A stretch of DNA of 64,000 bases from an uncultured Pseudokineococcus sp. (lineage in GTDB: Bacteria; Actinomycetota; Actinomycetes; Actinomycetales; Quadrisphaeraceae): contig NZ_CANMAA010000006.1 in assembly GCF_947495735.1 (NCBI RefSeq), forward strand, positions 124,001 to 188,000, given 5' to 3'. How positions within the stretch are numbered: position 1 is the first letter of the stretch; every line of letters starts with the position of its first letter. Positions 35,796 through 45,031 of the stretch are shown here, in pieces. Position numbers and translations under genes: made by a program. Under the pieces are notes generated by a model that saw only the letters and a list, made by a program, of their open reading frames with translations, was not told the origin of the DNA and did not search any database.

Positions 35796-36976
35796 CCGCT
35801 CCGGAGGGTCTCGCGGGCGGCCCGGCCGCCGAGCCGGCGGCACCCCCGCGCGCGGACGGCGCCCGGGGGCGCCCGCCGTCGGTGCTGCTCGCCGGGGGCG
35901 GGACGGCCGGCCACGTGAACCCCATGCTGGCCCTGGCCGACGCCCTGCGCCGGCGCCACTCCGACGCCTCCCTGCTCGCGCTGGGCACCGAGGCCGGCCT
36001 GGAGTCCCGCCTCGTCCCCGCGCGCGGCTACGAGCTCGCGATCGTCCCGCGGGTGCCGCTGCCCCGCCGTCCCTCGCCCGCGCTGCTGTCGCTGCCCGGG
36101 CGCCTGCGCGCCGCCGTCGTCGCCGCGGACCGGGCCATCGCCGCCTGCGGGCCGCACGGCGCCGACGTCGTCGTCGGGATGGGCGGCTACGTCGCGGTCC
36201 CGGCCTACCTGGCCGCCCGCCGGCGGGGCGTGCCGGTGGTGGTCCACGAGCAGAACGCGAGCCCCGGGATCGCCAACCGCCTGGGCGCCCGACTCACCCG
36301 GCACGTCGCCACGACCTTCCCCGGCACCCCGCTGCGCGGCGCCGTGCGGGTCGGGCTCCCCATGTCGCCCGCGCTCGCGCACCTCGACCGGGCCGCGGTG
36401 CGCGCGGAGGCGGTCGAGCACTTCGGGCTCGACCCCGCCCGTCCCACCCTGCTCGTCGTCGGCGGCTCGCTGGGCGCCCAGCGGCTCAACGAGGCCGTCG
36501 CGGGGGCCTGGTCGGACGTCGCCGCGGCGGGCGTCCAGGTGCTGCACCTGACCGGCGCCGGCAAGGTCGTCCCCCGGGCCGACGGGGGAGAGGGGTCGGG
36601 AGGACCGGTGCACCGCGTGCTGGAGTACAGCGACCGGATGGACCTCGCCTACGCGGCGGCCGACGCCGCCCTGTGCCGCTCCGGCGCGGGCACCGTCTGC
36701 GAGGTCAGCGCCGTGGGGCTGCCGGCGGCGTTCGTCCCGCTGCCCGTCGGCAACGGCGAGCAGCGCCGCAACGCCCAGCCGGTCGTCGCCGCCGGCGGGG
36801 CCCTGCTCGTGTCCGACGCCGACCTCGACGCCGCGTGGCTGCGGCACGAGCTGCTCCCGCTCCTGCTCGACCCGCCGCGGCTCGCCTCGATGGCGGCGGC
36901 CGCGCAGGCCAGCGCCGTCCGGGACGCCGACGAGCGGCTCGCCGACCTCGTGCTCGCCGCGGCGGTCGGCTCGTGA
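35792..36976 (+). CDS. murG: UDP-GlcNAc:lipid I GlcNAc transferase MurG
   Basis: A 394-residue peripheral GT-B enzyme that makes lipid II. N-terminal [10 protein letters not shown] (35-44), [31 protein letters not shown], and the C-terminal donor site [15 protein letters not shown] and [16 protein letters not shown] Pro/Ala-rich lead of ~28 residues precedes the core. GTG 35792 overlaps the ftsW stop, and the stop overlaps murC. Complete. Confidence 0.95.
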   Translation: MTAPEGLAGGPAAEPAAPPRADGARGRPPSVLLAGGGTAGHVNPMLALADALRRRHSDASLLALGTEAGLESRLVPARGYELAIVPRVPLPRRPSPALLSLPGRLRAAVVAADRAIAACGPHGADVVVGMGGYVAVPAYLAARRRGVPVVVHEQNASPGIANRLGARLTRHVATTFPGTPLRGAVRVGLPMSPALAHLDRAAVRAEAVEHFGLDPARPTLLVVGGSLGAQRLNEAVAGAWSDVAAAGVQVLHLTGAGKVVPRADGGEGSGGPVHRVLEYSDRMDLAYAAADAALCRSGAGTVCEVSAVGLPAAFVPLPVGNGEQRRNAQPVVAAGGALLVSDADLDAAWLRHELLPLLLDPPRLASMAAAAQASAVRDADERLADLVLAAAVGS

Positions 36977-38586
36977 GCCTCCGGTCGCCCGTGGTGGACG
37001 GCCCCCCCGGCGTCGAGGACCTCCTCGGCGGCGACGTGCCGCTCGCCTTCGACGTCACCGAGCCCGTGCCGGCCGCCGCCGACCTCGGCGGGGTCCACCT
37101 CGTGGGCGTCGGCGGCGTCGGCATGTCCGGCATCGCCCGGGTCCTGCTGGCCCGGGGGCTGCGGGTGAGCGGCAGCGACGCGAAGGACGTGCCCGTGCTC
37201 GCCGCGCTGCGCGCCGTCGGCGGGCGGGTCGCCGCCGGCTTCGACCCCGCGCGCCTGGAGGGGGCCGGCACGGTGGTGGCCGGCTCGGCGATCCGGGCCG
37301 ACAACCCCGAGCTCGTGGCCGCCCGCGAGCAGGGCCTGCGCGTGCTGCACCGCTCGCAGGGCCTGCAGGCGCTCATGGCCGACCGCCGCGCGGTCGCCGT
37401 GGCCGGGACCAACGGCAAGACGACGACGACCTCCATGCTCGTCGTGGCCCTGCAGCACGCGGGGCTGGACCCCTCCTTCGCCGTCGGGGGGGAGCTGACC
37501 GGCGCCGGCACGAACGCCCACGACGGCACCGGCGACCTCTTCGTCGCCGAGGCCGACGAGTCGGACGCCTCGTTCCTCGTCTACGCCCCCGAGCTGACCG
37601 TCGTGACGAACGTGCAGCCCGACCACCTCGACCACTACGGCGACGCCCGCACCGTCGAGCGCGCGTTCGGCGCCCTCGCGCGGCGGGTGCGCCCGGGCGG
37701 GGTGCTCGTCGTGTGCGCCGACGACCCCGGTGCCGCCCGCCTCGGCGACGCCGTGGTCCGCGCGGGCGAGCGGGAGCCGGGCGCGTGGCCCCGGGTGGTG
37801 ACCTACGGCCTGTCCGCCGGGGCGGACGTCCGCCTCGAGGACCTCGCGCCCGTCGGCGGGAGCATCTCCTTCTCCCTCGTGGACGCGGGCCGGCGGGTGG
37901 GCGCCGTGCACCTGGCCGTCCCGGGCGTCCACAACGCGCTCGACGCGGCGGCGGCCTACACGGCGGCCACGCGGCTCGGCGTCGACCCGGGCACCGCCGT
38001 CGCCGGGCTGGAGCGGTTCACGGGCACGCGGCGGCGCTTCGAGGACCGGGGGCGCGCCGGCGGCGTCCGCGTCTACGACGACTACGCGCACAACCCCGCG
38101 AAGGTCGCGGCCGCCGTGGCCACCGGCCGGCAGGTGGCGGGGGAGGGGCGGCTCGTCGCCGTCTTCCAGCCCCACCTCTACAGCCGCACCCTCGACTTCG
38201 CGGCGGAGTTCGGCACCGCCCTCGGCGCGGCCGACGAGGTCGTCGTGATGGACGTCTACGCGGCGCGGGAGGACCCGGTGCCCGGGGTGACGGGCGGCCT
38301 CGTCGCGCGGGCCGTGCCCCTGCCGGGCGACCGGGTGGTCTACGTGCCGTCCTGGGGCGACGTCGCCCGCGAGGCCGTCCGTCGCGCCCGGCCCGGGGAC
38401 CTCGTGCTCACCATCGGCGCCGGGGACGTGACGATGGTCGCCCGCGAGGTCCTCGGCGAGCTCGAGCGACGGGACCCCGACGGCACGGCGCCTGGTGGCG
38501 GGTCCCCTGCCGGCGGGTCCGCTGACCGCGGGCCGGGGCACGACGGCGGAGAGACCGAGGTCCGCGGCGGGGCAGGGGCGGCGTGA
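36973..38586 (+). CDS. murC: UDP-MurNAc-L-alanine ligase MurC
   Basis: A 537-residue ligase that starts the stem peptide. [17 protein letters not shown] near 42-58; ATP loop [11 protein letters not shown] with K149; [35 protein letters not shown] (369-380); [21 protein letters not shown]. The C-terminal ~45 residues are Gly/Asp/Arg-rich low complexity. GTG 36973 overlaps the murG stop; the stop overlaps ftsQ. There is no murB or ddl between murC and ftsQ, as is common in actinobacteria. Confidence 0.95.
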   Translation: MSLRSPVVDGPPGVEDLLGGDVPLAFDVTEPVPAAADLGGVHLVGVGGVGMSGIARVLLARGLRVSGSDAKDVPVLAALRAVGGRVAAGFDPARLEGAGTVVAGSAIRADNPELVAAREQGLRVLHRSQGLQALMADRRAVAVAGTNGKTTTTSMLVVALQHAGLDPSFAVGGELTGAGTNAHDGTGDLFVAEADESDASFLVYAPELTVVTNVQPDHLDHYGDARTVERAFGALARRVRPGGVLVVCADDPGAARLGDAVVRAGEREPGAWPRVVTYGLSAGADVRLEDLAPVGGSISFSLVDAGRRVGAVHLAVPGVHNALDAAAAYTAATRLGVDPGTAVAGLERFTGTRRRFEDRGRAGGVRVYDDYAHNPAKVAAAVATGRQVAGEGRLVAVFQPHLYSRTLDFAAEFGTALGAADEVVVMDVYAAREDPVPGVTGGLVARAVPLPGDRVVYVPSWGDVAREAVRRARPGDLVLTIGAGDVTMVAREVLGELERRDPDGTAPGGGSPAGGSADRGPGHDGGETEVRGGAGAA

Positions 38587-39806
38587 GCCGCCGACCGCTC
38601 GCGCCGCGCTCGCGGCCCGCGCCGCCGGAGCCCCGGGCGCCGCAGCCCGCTGACCACGAGGACCTAGCCGACCACGAGGACCTGGCCGACCACGAGGACC
38701 TCGCTGACCACGACGACCTCCGGACCTCCGGCGCCCCGCGCCGGGACGCGGCGGAGCCCGGCCTGCTCGCGCCCGGCGACCGGGGCGACGGGGCGCCGGT
38801 CCGCGACGGGCGCAGCGCGGGCGGGGACCCCGCGTCGCCGGCGGTCGCGCACGACGGCGGGCACCAGCCGGGCGGCGCGTCGGCCTCCGGCGTCCGGCCG
38901 TCGCCGGGTGGTCCGCCCTCGCGGCTCCGGGCCGGGGCCTCGCCCGCCGTCCCCGGCCGCCCGGCCGCGCCGGGTGCCGTGCACCTGCGCCGCTCCTCGC
39001 CGCGCTCGAGCGCGGCACCCTCCGGGCAGGCGCCCTCAGCCGTCCTGCGCGTCCCCCGGCGAGCGGGAGCGACCGGGGGCAGCACCCCGGACACGGCTCG
39101 GCGCTTCGCCGAGCGGTCGCGCCGTCGTCGGCGCAGCGCCCTGGCGCCGGTGCTCGCCGGCCTGGCCGCGCTCCTCGTGGTCGCGGGCCTCGCCTACGTC
39201 GTCCTCTGGTCGCCGCTGCTGGAGGTGCGCGAGGTCGGGGTGGTCGGTCTCGAGCGCCTGGACCGCCAGGTCGTCGCCGACGTGGTCGACCCCGCCCGCG
39301 GCACCCCGCTGGCGCGCGTGGACACGGGGTCGCTGGAGGAGCGCCTCGAGGCCGTCCCCCTCGTGGACTCCGTCGTCGTGGCGCGCGCGTGGCCCTCGAG
39401 GCTCGAGGCGCGCGTCGTCGAGCGGGTGCCGGTGGCCGCCGTGGCCGCGCCCGAGGGGGGCTTCGGCGTGGTGGACCGCACCGGCCTCACGCTCTTCACC
39501 ACCCCCGACGCACCGGTGGACGTCCCGCTGGTCGAGGTGGACCTCGCCGCCGCGGGGCCCGCGACGGTGGAGGCGGTGACGCAGGTGCTCGACGAGCTGC
39601 CGCCCGCGCTGCGCGCCGAGGTGGCCACGGCCGGCGGCACGAGCCGCGACGACGTGATGCTGGACCTGCGCTCGGGCGCCCGGGTCGCGTGGGGCGGGGC
39701 GGAGAGCACGCCCCTGAAGGCGGACGTGCTCACCGCGCTGCTGCAGCGCCCGGCCGCCGTCTACGACGTCAGCGTCCCCGAGGCACCCGTCACCCGCGCG
39801 GGCTGA
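38583..39806 (+). CDS. ftsQ: Cell division protein FtsQ with long repeat-bearing N-terminus
   Basis: A 407-residue bitopic divisome protein. The first ~185 residues are a disordered cytosolic tail, with four tandem six-residue repeats [12 protein letters not shown] at 23-46. A transmembrane helix at about 187-209 is followed by the POTRA domain ([24 protein letters not shown]) and the FtsQ beta domain ([20 protein letters not shown]...[12 protein letters not shown]). The tail is much longer than in many FtsQ proteins. GTG 38583 overlaps the murC stop. FtsQ bridges FtsL and FtsW-FtsI to the Z-ring. Confidence 0.92.
   Translation: MSRRPLAPRSRPAPPEPRAPQPADHEDLADHEDLADHEDLADHDDLRTSGAPRRDAAEPGLLAPGDRGDGAPVRDGRSAGGDPASPAVAHDGGHQPGGASASGVRPSPGGPPSRLRAGASPAVPGRPAAPGAVHLRRSSPRSSAAPSGQAPSAVLRVPRRAGATGGSTPDTARRFAERSRRRRRSALAPVLAGLAALLVVAGLAYVVLWSPLLEVREVGVVGLERLDRQVVADVVDPARGTPLARVDTGSLEERLEAVPLVDSVVVARAWPSRLEARVVERVPVAAVAAPEGGFGVVDRTGLTLFTTPDAPVDVPLVEVDLAAAGPATVEAVTQVLDELPPALRAEVATAGGTSRDDVMLDLRSGARVAWGGAESTPLKADVLTALLQRPAAVYDVSVPEAPVTRAG
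38649..38720 (+). repeat. 18-bp in-frame tandem repeat in ftsQ (4 copies)
   Basis: Units at 38649, 38667, 38685 and 38703 encode ADHEDL three times and ADHDDL once. Differences are almost only at third codon positions, showing recent duplication with drift under coding constraint. Confidence 0.9.
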
Positions 39807-40155
39807 CCCGCGGCGGCACCGCCCCGCAGGACCCGGGCCGCCGCCCGTGCCGGAGGTCGGCGCGCCGCACGGGGGTCGTCGCCCCTCTCGGCACGCACAC
39901 GCATGCGCGTGCGACCCGGTCCGCGAGCCGCGTCCCCGTCAGCCACCCCCGCCGGCGACCCGCAGGCGTGCCCGCCCGGCCGGATCCAGACGTCGGTGTG
40001 CGCCGGCGCCGTGCGCCACGTGCACCCCGCGCCGGCGGAGCCCTCGTCCACGCACGAGGGCTGCTCGGCCCCGGAGGGCGACCCGCTCACGCGGCGATGA
40101 CGCCGGTCCGGACACCCCCGGGTCGGCGGTTCCCGGCGTGTTCCCGGCGCGGCGG

Positions 40156-40185
40156 TCGACAGCGCCGTCCTACGGGTCCTACCGT
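40156..40185 (+). promoter_or_regulatory. ftsZ promoter
   Basis: TCGACA (40156-40161), 18-nt spacer, TACCGT (40180-40185). This predicts a leader of about 95 nt carrying the 8-bp inverted repeat before GTG 40288. ftsZ in actinobacteria normally has its own promoters in addition to read-through from the mur genes. Confidence 0.6.
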
Positions 40186-40213
40186 TCAGCCCAGCAGGGA
40201 CCTGACATAACTA

Positions 40214-40234
40214 TCACCCTCTACCTGAGGGTGA
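40214..40234 (+). promoter_or_regulatory. Inverted repeat in the ftsZ leader
   Basis: TCACCCTC (40214-40221) and GAGGGTGA (40227-40234) are perfect 8-bp arms around TACCT. It is preceded by an unusually AT-rich patch, GACATAACTAT (40204-40214), which stands out in this GC background and may be a second -10 region. It could be a protein operator or an mRNA hairpin. It lies about 54 nt before the start codon. Confidence 0.6.
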
Positions 40235-40287
40235 AGGTCTCGGGACGCACGGCACCGGCACGAACACTCCAGCGAAGGGCTCGCCTC

Positions 40288-41571
40288 GTGGCATCACCGC
40301 AGAACTACCTCGCCGTCATCAAGGTCGTCGGCATCGGCGGCGGCGGGGTCAACGCCGTGAACCGGATGATCGACGTGGGCCTCAAGGGCGTCGAGTTCAT
40401 CGCGGTGAACACCGACGCCCAGGCGCTGCTCATGTCGGACGCCGACGTGAAGCTGGACGTCGGCCGCGAGCTCACGCGCGGCCTCGGCGCGGGCGCGGAC
40501 CCCGAGGTCGGCCGCAAGGCCGCCGAGGACCACGCCGAGGAGATCGAGGAGGCCCTGCGCGGCGCCGACATGGTCTTCGTCACCGCCGGCGAGGGCGGCG
40601 GCACCGGCACCGGCGGGGCCCCCGTGGTGGCGCGCATCGCGCGCGAGCTCGGGGCCCTGACGATCGGCGTGGTGACCCGCCCCTTCACCTTCGAGGGGCG
40701 CCGCCGCGCGAACCAGGCCGACAGCGGGATCGAGAGCCTCCGCGAGGAGGTCGACACGCTCATCGTCATCCCCAACGACCGGCTGCTGTCGATCAGCGAC
40801 CGCGCGGTGAGCATGCTCGACGCCTTCCGCTCGGCGGACCAGGTGCTGCTCTCCGGCGTCCAGGGCATCACCGACCTCATCACCACCCCGGGCCTGATCA
40901 ACCTCGACTTCGCCGACGTCAAGAGCGTCATGCAGGGCGCGGGCAGCGCCCTCATGGGCATCGGGTCGGCGCGCGGCGACGACCGCGCGGTGCTCGCCTC
41001 CGAGGCGGCCATCTCCTCGCCGCTGCTCGAGGCGAGCATCGACGGGGCGCACGGCGTCCTGCTCTCCATCCAGGGCGGGTCCGACCTCGGCCTCTTCGAG
41101 ATCAACGAGGCCGCGCGGCTGGTGCAGGAGGCCGCCCACCCGGAGGCCAACATCATCTTCGGCGCCGTCATCGACGACGCCCTGGGCGACGAGGTCCGCG
41201 TCACGGTCATCGCCGCGGGCTTCGACGGCGGCACGCCGTCGCGCCGCCGCGACGAGCGGGGCGCCGTCCAGGCGGCCCCGGCCCGCCAGCAGCCGGCGCG
41301 CGCCGCCGTCCCGCCCCGCCAGCAGCCGGCCCCCGCCGCCGACGACGTCCCCAGCTCGCCGTGGCCGAGCGCCCAGCAGCAGGGCCAGGGGCAGCAGCAG
41401 GGCCAGGGGTACTCCTCGGGCCAGCAGCAGGCCCAGCAGGAGCCCGAGGAGGAGGCGGCCGAGGAGCGCGACGAGCGGCCCTCGCCGCAGCCCCTCGACC
41501 AGGGGCCGGCGTGGGGCCGCGGGCAGCGCGCGGCCGACGACGACCTCGACGTCCCGGACTTCCTGCGCTGA
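40288..41571 (+). CDS. ftsZ: Cell division GTPase FtsZ
   Basis: A 427-residue tubulin homologue forming the Z-ring. The GTP loop [10 protein letters not shown] is at 102-110, with the N-terminal [26 protein letters not shown] and [11 protein letters not shown] (T7 loop). A Gln/Pro-rich linker of ~90 residues precedes the C-terminal tail peptide [11 protein letters not shown], which binds SepF in actinobacteria. GTG 40288 gives [15 protein letters not shown], the standard actinobacterial start; the frame is open further upstream but unconserved. sepF lies 1.8 kb downstream. Confidence 0.97.
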   Translation: MASPQNYLAVIKVVGIGGGGVNAVNRMIDVGLKGVEFIAVNTDAQALLMSDADVKLDVGRELTRGLGAGADPEVGRKAAEDHAEEIEEALRGADMVFVTAGEGGGTGTGGAPVVARIARELGALTIGVVTRPFTFEGRRRANQADSGIESLREEVDTLIVIPNDRLLSISDRAVSMLDAFRSADQVLLSGVQGITDLITTPGLINLDFADVKSVMQGAGSALMGIGSARGDDRAVLASEAAISSPLLEASIDGAHGVLLSIQGGSDLGLFEINEAARLVQEAAHPEANIIFGAVIDDALGDEVRVTVIAAGFDGGTPSRRRDERGAVQAAPARQQPARAAVPPRQQPAPAADDVPSSPWPSAQQQGQGQQQGQGYSSGQQQAQQEPEEEAAEERDERPSPQPLDQGPAWGRGQRAADDDLDVPDFLR

Positions 41572-41598
41572 GCGCAGCCCGCCCCGAGCCCGTGCCCG

Positions 41599-41646
41599 CA
41601 GAGCCCGTGCCAGAGCCCGTGCCAGAGCCCGTGCCAGAGCCCGTGC
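41599..41646 (+). repeat. 12-bp tandem repeat, 4 exact copies
   Basis: CAGAGCCCGTGC repeats perfectly at 41599, 41611, 41623 and 41635, in the 131-nt gap between ftsZ and pgeF. In the pgeF frame it would read (VPEP)n and supply several GTG codons, but conserved pgeF sequence only begins near 41703. Confidence 0.9.
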
Positions 41647-41702
41647 CCGTGCGGGGGACCGCCCCGGCGCCCCGCAAGACACCGGGGGCGGCTCCCGCGG
41701 GC

Positions 41703-42491
41703 GTGCTCGCCTGGTCCCGCGCCCTGCCCGCCCCCGCCGGGGGGCGGGCGGGGCGCGGTGCTGCGCTCGCCCACACCTCCCGCGCGGGCGGCTCCTGGCG
41801 GCCCCCGGGGGCCGGGCCCGTGCCGGGGCCCTACGACGGGCTCGACCTCGCCCTGCACGTCGGGGACGACGAGGCGGCAGTGCGCGCCTCCCGCCGCGCG
41901 CTGGCCGAGGACCTCGCGACGCGGGGGGCGCGGGGCGTGCGCTACCTCCAGCAGGTGCACGGCGCCGACGTCGCGCTCGTCACGGCGGACGCCGCCGGGG
42001 ACGACGCGCCGGACGTGCCCGCCGTCGACGCCGCGGTGACGGCCGCGCCCGGCGTGGTGCTGGCCGTGCTCGTGGCGGACTGCGTCCCGGTGCTCCTCGC
42101 GGACCCGGCCGCCGGCGTCGTCGGCGTCGCGCACGCCGGGCGGCGCGGCGCCATCGCCGGGACGGCGCTGCGCGCCGTGGAGGCCATGCGGGAGCTGGGC
42201 GCCCGCGAGGTCTCCGCCGTGCTCGGGCCGAGCATCTGCGGCCGCTGCTACGAGGTCCCGGCGGCGCTGCGCGCGCAGGTCGCGGCCCAGGACCCCGTGA
42301 TGGCGACGACCACGTGGGACGGCGCGCCGGCGCTCGACGTCGCCGCCCTCGTGCTCGAGCAGCTGGTGGGGGCCGGAGTGCGCGCCGAGCAGCTGCCCGG
42401 CTGCACCGCCGAGCGCGCCGACCTGTGGTCCTACCGGCGCGACGGCGCCGCCAGCGGCCGCTTCGCCGGCCTGGCGTGGGTGCCGGCGTGA
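41703..42491 (+). CDS. pgeF: Laccase-domain purine nucleoside/peptidoglycan-editing protein (YfiH/PgeF family)
   Basis: A 262-residue cytosolic protein with a metal site H86 (QQVHGADV), C127 (ADCVPVLLADP) and H144 (HAGRRGAIAGT), plus GPSICGRCYEVP. Family members have purine nucleoside phosphorylase/adenosine deaminase activity, and E. coli PgeF removes mis-incorporated L-Ser from UDP-MurNAc; either fits a gene inside the cell wall cluster. GTG 41703 matches the family start (VLAWSRAL), but no good ribosome binding site precedes it. Upstream GTGs in the 12-bp repeat would add a VPEP-rich tail. Stop overlaps yggS (GTGA). Confidence 0.9.
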   Translation: MLAWSRALPAPAGGRAGRGAALAHTSRAGGSWRPPGAGPVPGPYDGLDLALHVGDDEAAVRASRRALAEDLATRGARGVRYLQQVHGADVALVTADAAGDDAPDVPAVDAAVTAAPGVVLAVLVADCVPVLLADPAAGVVGVAHAGRRGAIAGTALRAVEAMRELGAREVSAVLGPSICGRCYEVPAALRAQVAAQDPVMATTTWDGAPALDVAALVLEQLVGAGVRAEQLPGCTAERADLWSYRRDGAASGRFAGLAWVPA

Positions 42492-43294
42492 GCGCGGTCG
42501 GGGAGGACGGGCCGGACGCCCGCGCCGCGGCGGACGCCCGTGCCGCGGCAGACGCCCGCGCCGCGGCGGACGCCGGCGCCCGCGCCGACGAGCTCGCCGA
42601 GGCCCTGGCGGCGCTGCGGCGCCGCGTCGAGGGCGCGTGCGCGGCGGTGGGGCGCGACCCCGCCGGCGTCCAGGTCGTGGTCACCACCAAGACGTTCCCG
42701 GCCTCCGACGTCGTGCACCTGGCGGCCCTGGGGGTGCGCGACGTCGGCGAGGCCCGCGAGCAGGAGGCGCGCGCCAAGCGCGCGGAGGTCCTGGAGGCGG
42801 CGGGCCGGAGCGCGCTCGACCTCCGCTGGCACTTCCTGGGCCGGCTGCAGCGCAACAAGGCGGGCGCCGTCGCGTCCTGGGCGCACCTGGTGCACTCCTG
42901 CGACAGCGAGCGCCTCGCGGACGCGCTCGGCCGGGGCGCCGAGCGCGCCGGCCGCGAGCTGGGCGTGCTCGTGCAGGCCGACCTGGAGGGCGAGGAGGGG
43001 GACGCCGGCCGCGGCGGCGCCCCCGCCGGGGAGGTGCCGGCCCTCGCCGACCACGTGGCCGCCGCGCCCGGGCTGCGCCTGGCGGGCCTCATGGCGGTCG
43101 CCCCGCGCGGCGCCGACCCCGCGGCGTCCTTCGCCCGCCTGGCGGAGCTGGCGTCGCGCGTGCGCGCCGACCACCCCGGCGCCGACGTGCTGTCGGCGGG
43201 CATGAGCGAGGACCTCGAGCAGGCGGTCGCCGCGGGCGCCACGCACCTGCGTGTCGGGCGCGCCGTCCTCGGGGGCCGTCCGCCGACCGGGTAG
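42488..43294 (+). CDS. yggS: PLP-homeostasis protein YggS/PROSC
   Basis: A 268-residue TIM-barrel protein binding pyridoxal phosphate through K68 (VVTTKTFP; the usual VSKT is altered to TTKT). [31 protein letters not shown] and [28 protein letters not shown] follow. The N-terminus has three exact-reading DARAAA units (residues 10-27) from an 18-bp tandem duplication at 42515-42568. Standard neighbour of ftsZ and sepF in Gram-positives. GTG 42488 overlaps the pgeF stop. Confidence 0.93.
   Translation: MSAVGEDGPDARAAADARAAADARAAADAGARADELAEALAALRRRVEGACAAVGRDPAGVQVVVTTKTFPASDVVHLAALGVRDVGEAREQEARAKRAEVLEAAGRSALDLRWHFLGRLQRNKAGAVASWAHLVHSCDSERLADALGRGAERAGRELGVLVQADLEGEEGDAGRGGAPAGEVPALADHVAAAPGLRLAGLMAVAPRGADPAASFARLAELASRVRADHPGADVLSAGMSEDLEQAVAAGATHLRVGRAVLGGRPPTG
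42515..42568 (+). repeat. 18-bp in-frame tandem repeat in yggS (3 copies)
   Basis: Units at 42515, 42533 and 42551 each encode DARAAA, with only two synonymous changes in the middle copy. A fourth decayed unit (DAGA) follows. Confidence 0.9.
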
Positions 43295-43297
43295 CGT
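43292..43297 (+). promoter_or_regulatory. Putative -10 box for sepF
   Basis: TAGCGT overlaps the yggS stop codon. It would give a leader of about 76 nt ending in GAGGGAG before ATG 43380. No clear -35. Confidence 0.35.
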
Positions 43298-43379
43298 CCT
43301 CCGCGAAGCCCCGCCTGCGGGAAGGGCACCACCAGGCACGCGAGGGCACCGCACGCACAGCGGGCAGCGAGGGAGCGAC

Positions 43380-43928
43380 ATGGCAGGCGCGCTGCGCAGG
43401 ACGATGGTCTACCTCGGCCTGGCGGAGGAGGACCCCCGCGAGGACGAGCTCGACGCCTACGAGGGCGAGGAGCGCCGGGACGAGCGCGAGCCGCAGCGCT
43501 CCGTGGAGCGCGCCGGCGCACACCGCGCGCCCGAGCGGACCACCGACCACGAGCCCAGGTCCGAGCACCGGGCCGCCGTCACGCCGATCACCCGGGAGCG
43601 CTCCATGTCACGCGTCGTGCCCGAGCCGCTGGGGGGCGACCTCAGCCGCATCACGACCATCCACCCGCGCAGCTACAACGAGGCCAAGGCCATCGGGGAG
43701 AGCTTCCGCGAGTCGGTGCCGGTCATCATGAACCTCACCGACATGGACGACGCCGACGCCAAGCGGCTGGTGGACTTCTCCGCCGGGCTGGTGTTCGGGC
43801 TGCGGGGCTCGATCGAGCGGGTCACCAGCAAGGTGTTCCTGCTCTCGCCCGCGCACGTCGAGGTCACCGCCGAGCAGGCCACCCCGCAGCGGACGGGCAC
43901 CTCGAGCTCCTTCTTCAACCAGAGCTAG
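43380..43928 (+). CDS. sepF: Cell division protein SepF
   Basis: A 182-residue protein. It has an N-terminal amphipathic membrane-anchoring helix ([18 protein letters not shown]), an acidic/basic disordered linker to about residue 85, and the conserved C-terminal SepF domain ([55 protein letters not shown]). It links FtsZ's C-terminal peptide to the membrane in place of FtsA, which actinobacteria lack. ATG 43380 has GAGGGAG at the right distance. Confidence 0.96.
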   Translation: MAGALRRTMVYLGLAEEDPREDELDAYEGEERRDEREPQRSVERAGAHRAPERTTDHEPRSEHRAAVTPITRERSMSRVVPEPLGGDLSRITTIHPRSYNEAKAIGESFRESVPVIMNLTDMDDADAKRLVDFSAGLVFGLRGSIERVTSKVFLLSPAHVEVTAEQATPQRTGTSSSFFNQS

Positions 43929-43934
43929 GGCGCC

Positions 43935-44234
43935 GTGTCGTTCCTCTTCAGCCTGCTCGCCCTCCTGGTCCTGCTCTACATCGTCGTCCTGCTCGGTCGG
44001 CTGGTGCTGGACTGGATCCAGGTCTTCTCGCGCGACTGGCGCCCCTCGGGCTTCGTGCTCGTGGTCGCCGAGGGGGTCTACTCCCTCACCGACCCGCCGC
44101 TGCGCGCGCTCCGGCGCGTGATCAAGCCGATCCGGCTCGGGCAGGTCCAGCTCGACCTCGCCTTCATCGTGCTGTTCTTCGGCCTGAGCATCCTGCGCTC
44201 GGTGCTGCTCGAGCTCGCGGCGCGGACCGTCTGA
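43935..44234 (+). CDS. YggT-family membrane protein
   Basis: A 99-residue protein with two transmembrane segments (about 3-24 and 74-94) around a conserved central region (LVLDWIQVFSRDWRPSG, YSLTDPPLRALRRVIKPI). The function is unknown; the gene is a constant neighbour between sepF and divIVA in Gram-positives, consistent with an envelope or division role. GTG 43935 follows the sepF stop by 6 nt. Confidence 0.9.
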   Translation: MSFLFSLLALLVLLYIVVLLGRLVLDWIQVFSRDWRPSGFVLVVAEGVYSLTDPPLRALRRVIKPIRLGQVQLDLAFIVLFFGLSILRSVLLELAARTV

Positions 44235-44300
44235 CCCGGACCCAGGTCCCCGGCGACCCGGTGCGTCGCGGCGGCGGGGGGCCCGGTCCACGCGGTCCGC

Positions 44301-44306
44301 TACCGT
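44301..44306 (+). promoter_or_regulatory. Putative -10 box for divIVA
   Basis: TACCGT at 44301-44306 in the 125-nt yggT-divIVA gap, giving a leader of about 46 nt that ends in GAGGTGG before ATG 44360. No recognisable -35. Confidence 0.4.
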
Positions 44307-44359
44307 CGTCCCTGCTCACGCGGACGGCGTGGCCCGACCCAGGACAGAGGTGGATGCTC

Positions 44360-45031
44360 ATGGCTCTGACGCCGGAAGCGGTCACGGGGCGCACCTTCAC
44401 GGTGACCAAGTTCCGTGAGGGCTACGACCAGCACGAGATCGACGACTTCCTCGACGAGGTGGTCACCGAGCTGACCCGGCTCCACTCCGAGAGCGCCCAC
44501 CTGCGCGAGCAGCTCGCCGCGGCCGAGCGCCGCGCCGACGAGGCCTCCGCGCCGGTCCGGGAGCCCGCCGACGCCGGCGCACCGGTCGCCGCCGCCCCGG
44601 TGCCCGTGCAGGTCGCCCCGGCCGACGACCAGCCGGCCCCGGACGTCGAGGCGACCGCCTCCGTGCCCGACAGCGCCGCCGGTGTCCTCGCCCTCGCGCA
44701 GCGCCTGCACGAGGAGCACGTGCGCGCCGGCGAGCAGGAGCACGACCGCCTGGTGACCGGCGCCCGCGAGGAGGCGGACCGGCTGGTCGGCGAGGCGCAG
44801 GAGCAGCGCCGCACGACGCTCGAGCAGCTCGAGGAGCAGCGCGCGAGCGAGATCGGCGCGCTGGAGCACGAGCGCACCCTGCTGGAGCGCAAGATCGACG
44901 AGCTGCGCGGCTTCGAGCGCGAGTACCGCTCCCGGCTGCGCGCCTACCTCGAGACCCAGCTGCGCGACCTCGACGGCACGGCCGCGGTCGTCCCGGGCTC
45001 CGAGGGCGCGACCCCGGGCGGCCTCAGCTGA
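44360..45031 (+). CDS. divIVA: Polar growth and septum protein DivIVA (Wag31)
   Basis: A 223-residue coiled-coil scaffold. The N-terminal membrane-binding module is ALTPEAVTGRTFTVTKFREGYDQHEIDDFLDEVV, followed by a coiled coil, an Ala/Pro-rich break (about 63-105) and a second long coiled coil (about 110-205). DivIVA marks poles and directs apical cell wall growth in actinobacteria. ATG 44360 is preferred over ATG 44354 because GAGGTGG sits at better spacing and it yields the standard MALTPE start. Confidence 0.95.
   Translation: MALTPEAVTGRTFTVTKFREGYDQHEIDDFLDEVVTELTRLHSESAHLREQLAAAERRADEASAPVREPADAGAPVAAAPVPVQVAPADDQPAPDVEATASVPDSAAGVLALAQRLHEEHVRAGEQEHDRLVTGAREEADRLVGEAQEQRRTTLEQLEEQRASEIGALEHERTLLERKIDELRGFEREYRSRLRAYLETQLRDLDGTAAVVPGSEGATPGGLS

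Larger units (their letters stand above)
39807..40287 (+). other. ftsQ-ftsZ intergenic region
   Basis: 481 nt with no supported gene. The right part holds a promoter (40156-40185) and an inverted repeat (40214-40234) in the ftsZ leader. The left ~340 nt contain a self-complementary CGCACACGCATGCGCGTGCG patch near 39894-39913 but no ribosome binding site-backed frame. Short open frames (39903-40100 plus, 39761-40090 minus) look accidental. Confidence 0.6.

Noticed and set aside
39761-40100. Small genes in the ftsQ-ftsZ gap (plus 39903-40100, minus 39761-40090)
   Set aside because: No ribosome binding site, no family resemblance, overlap with ftsQ end, and composition like random GC-rich DNA.
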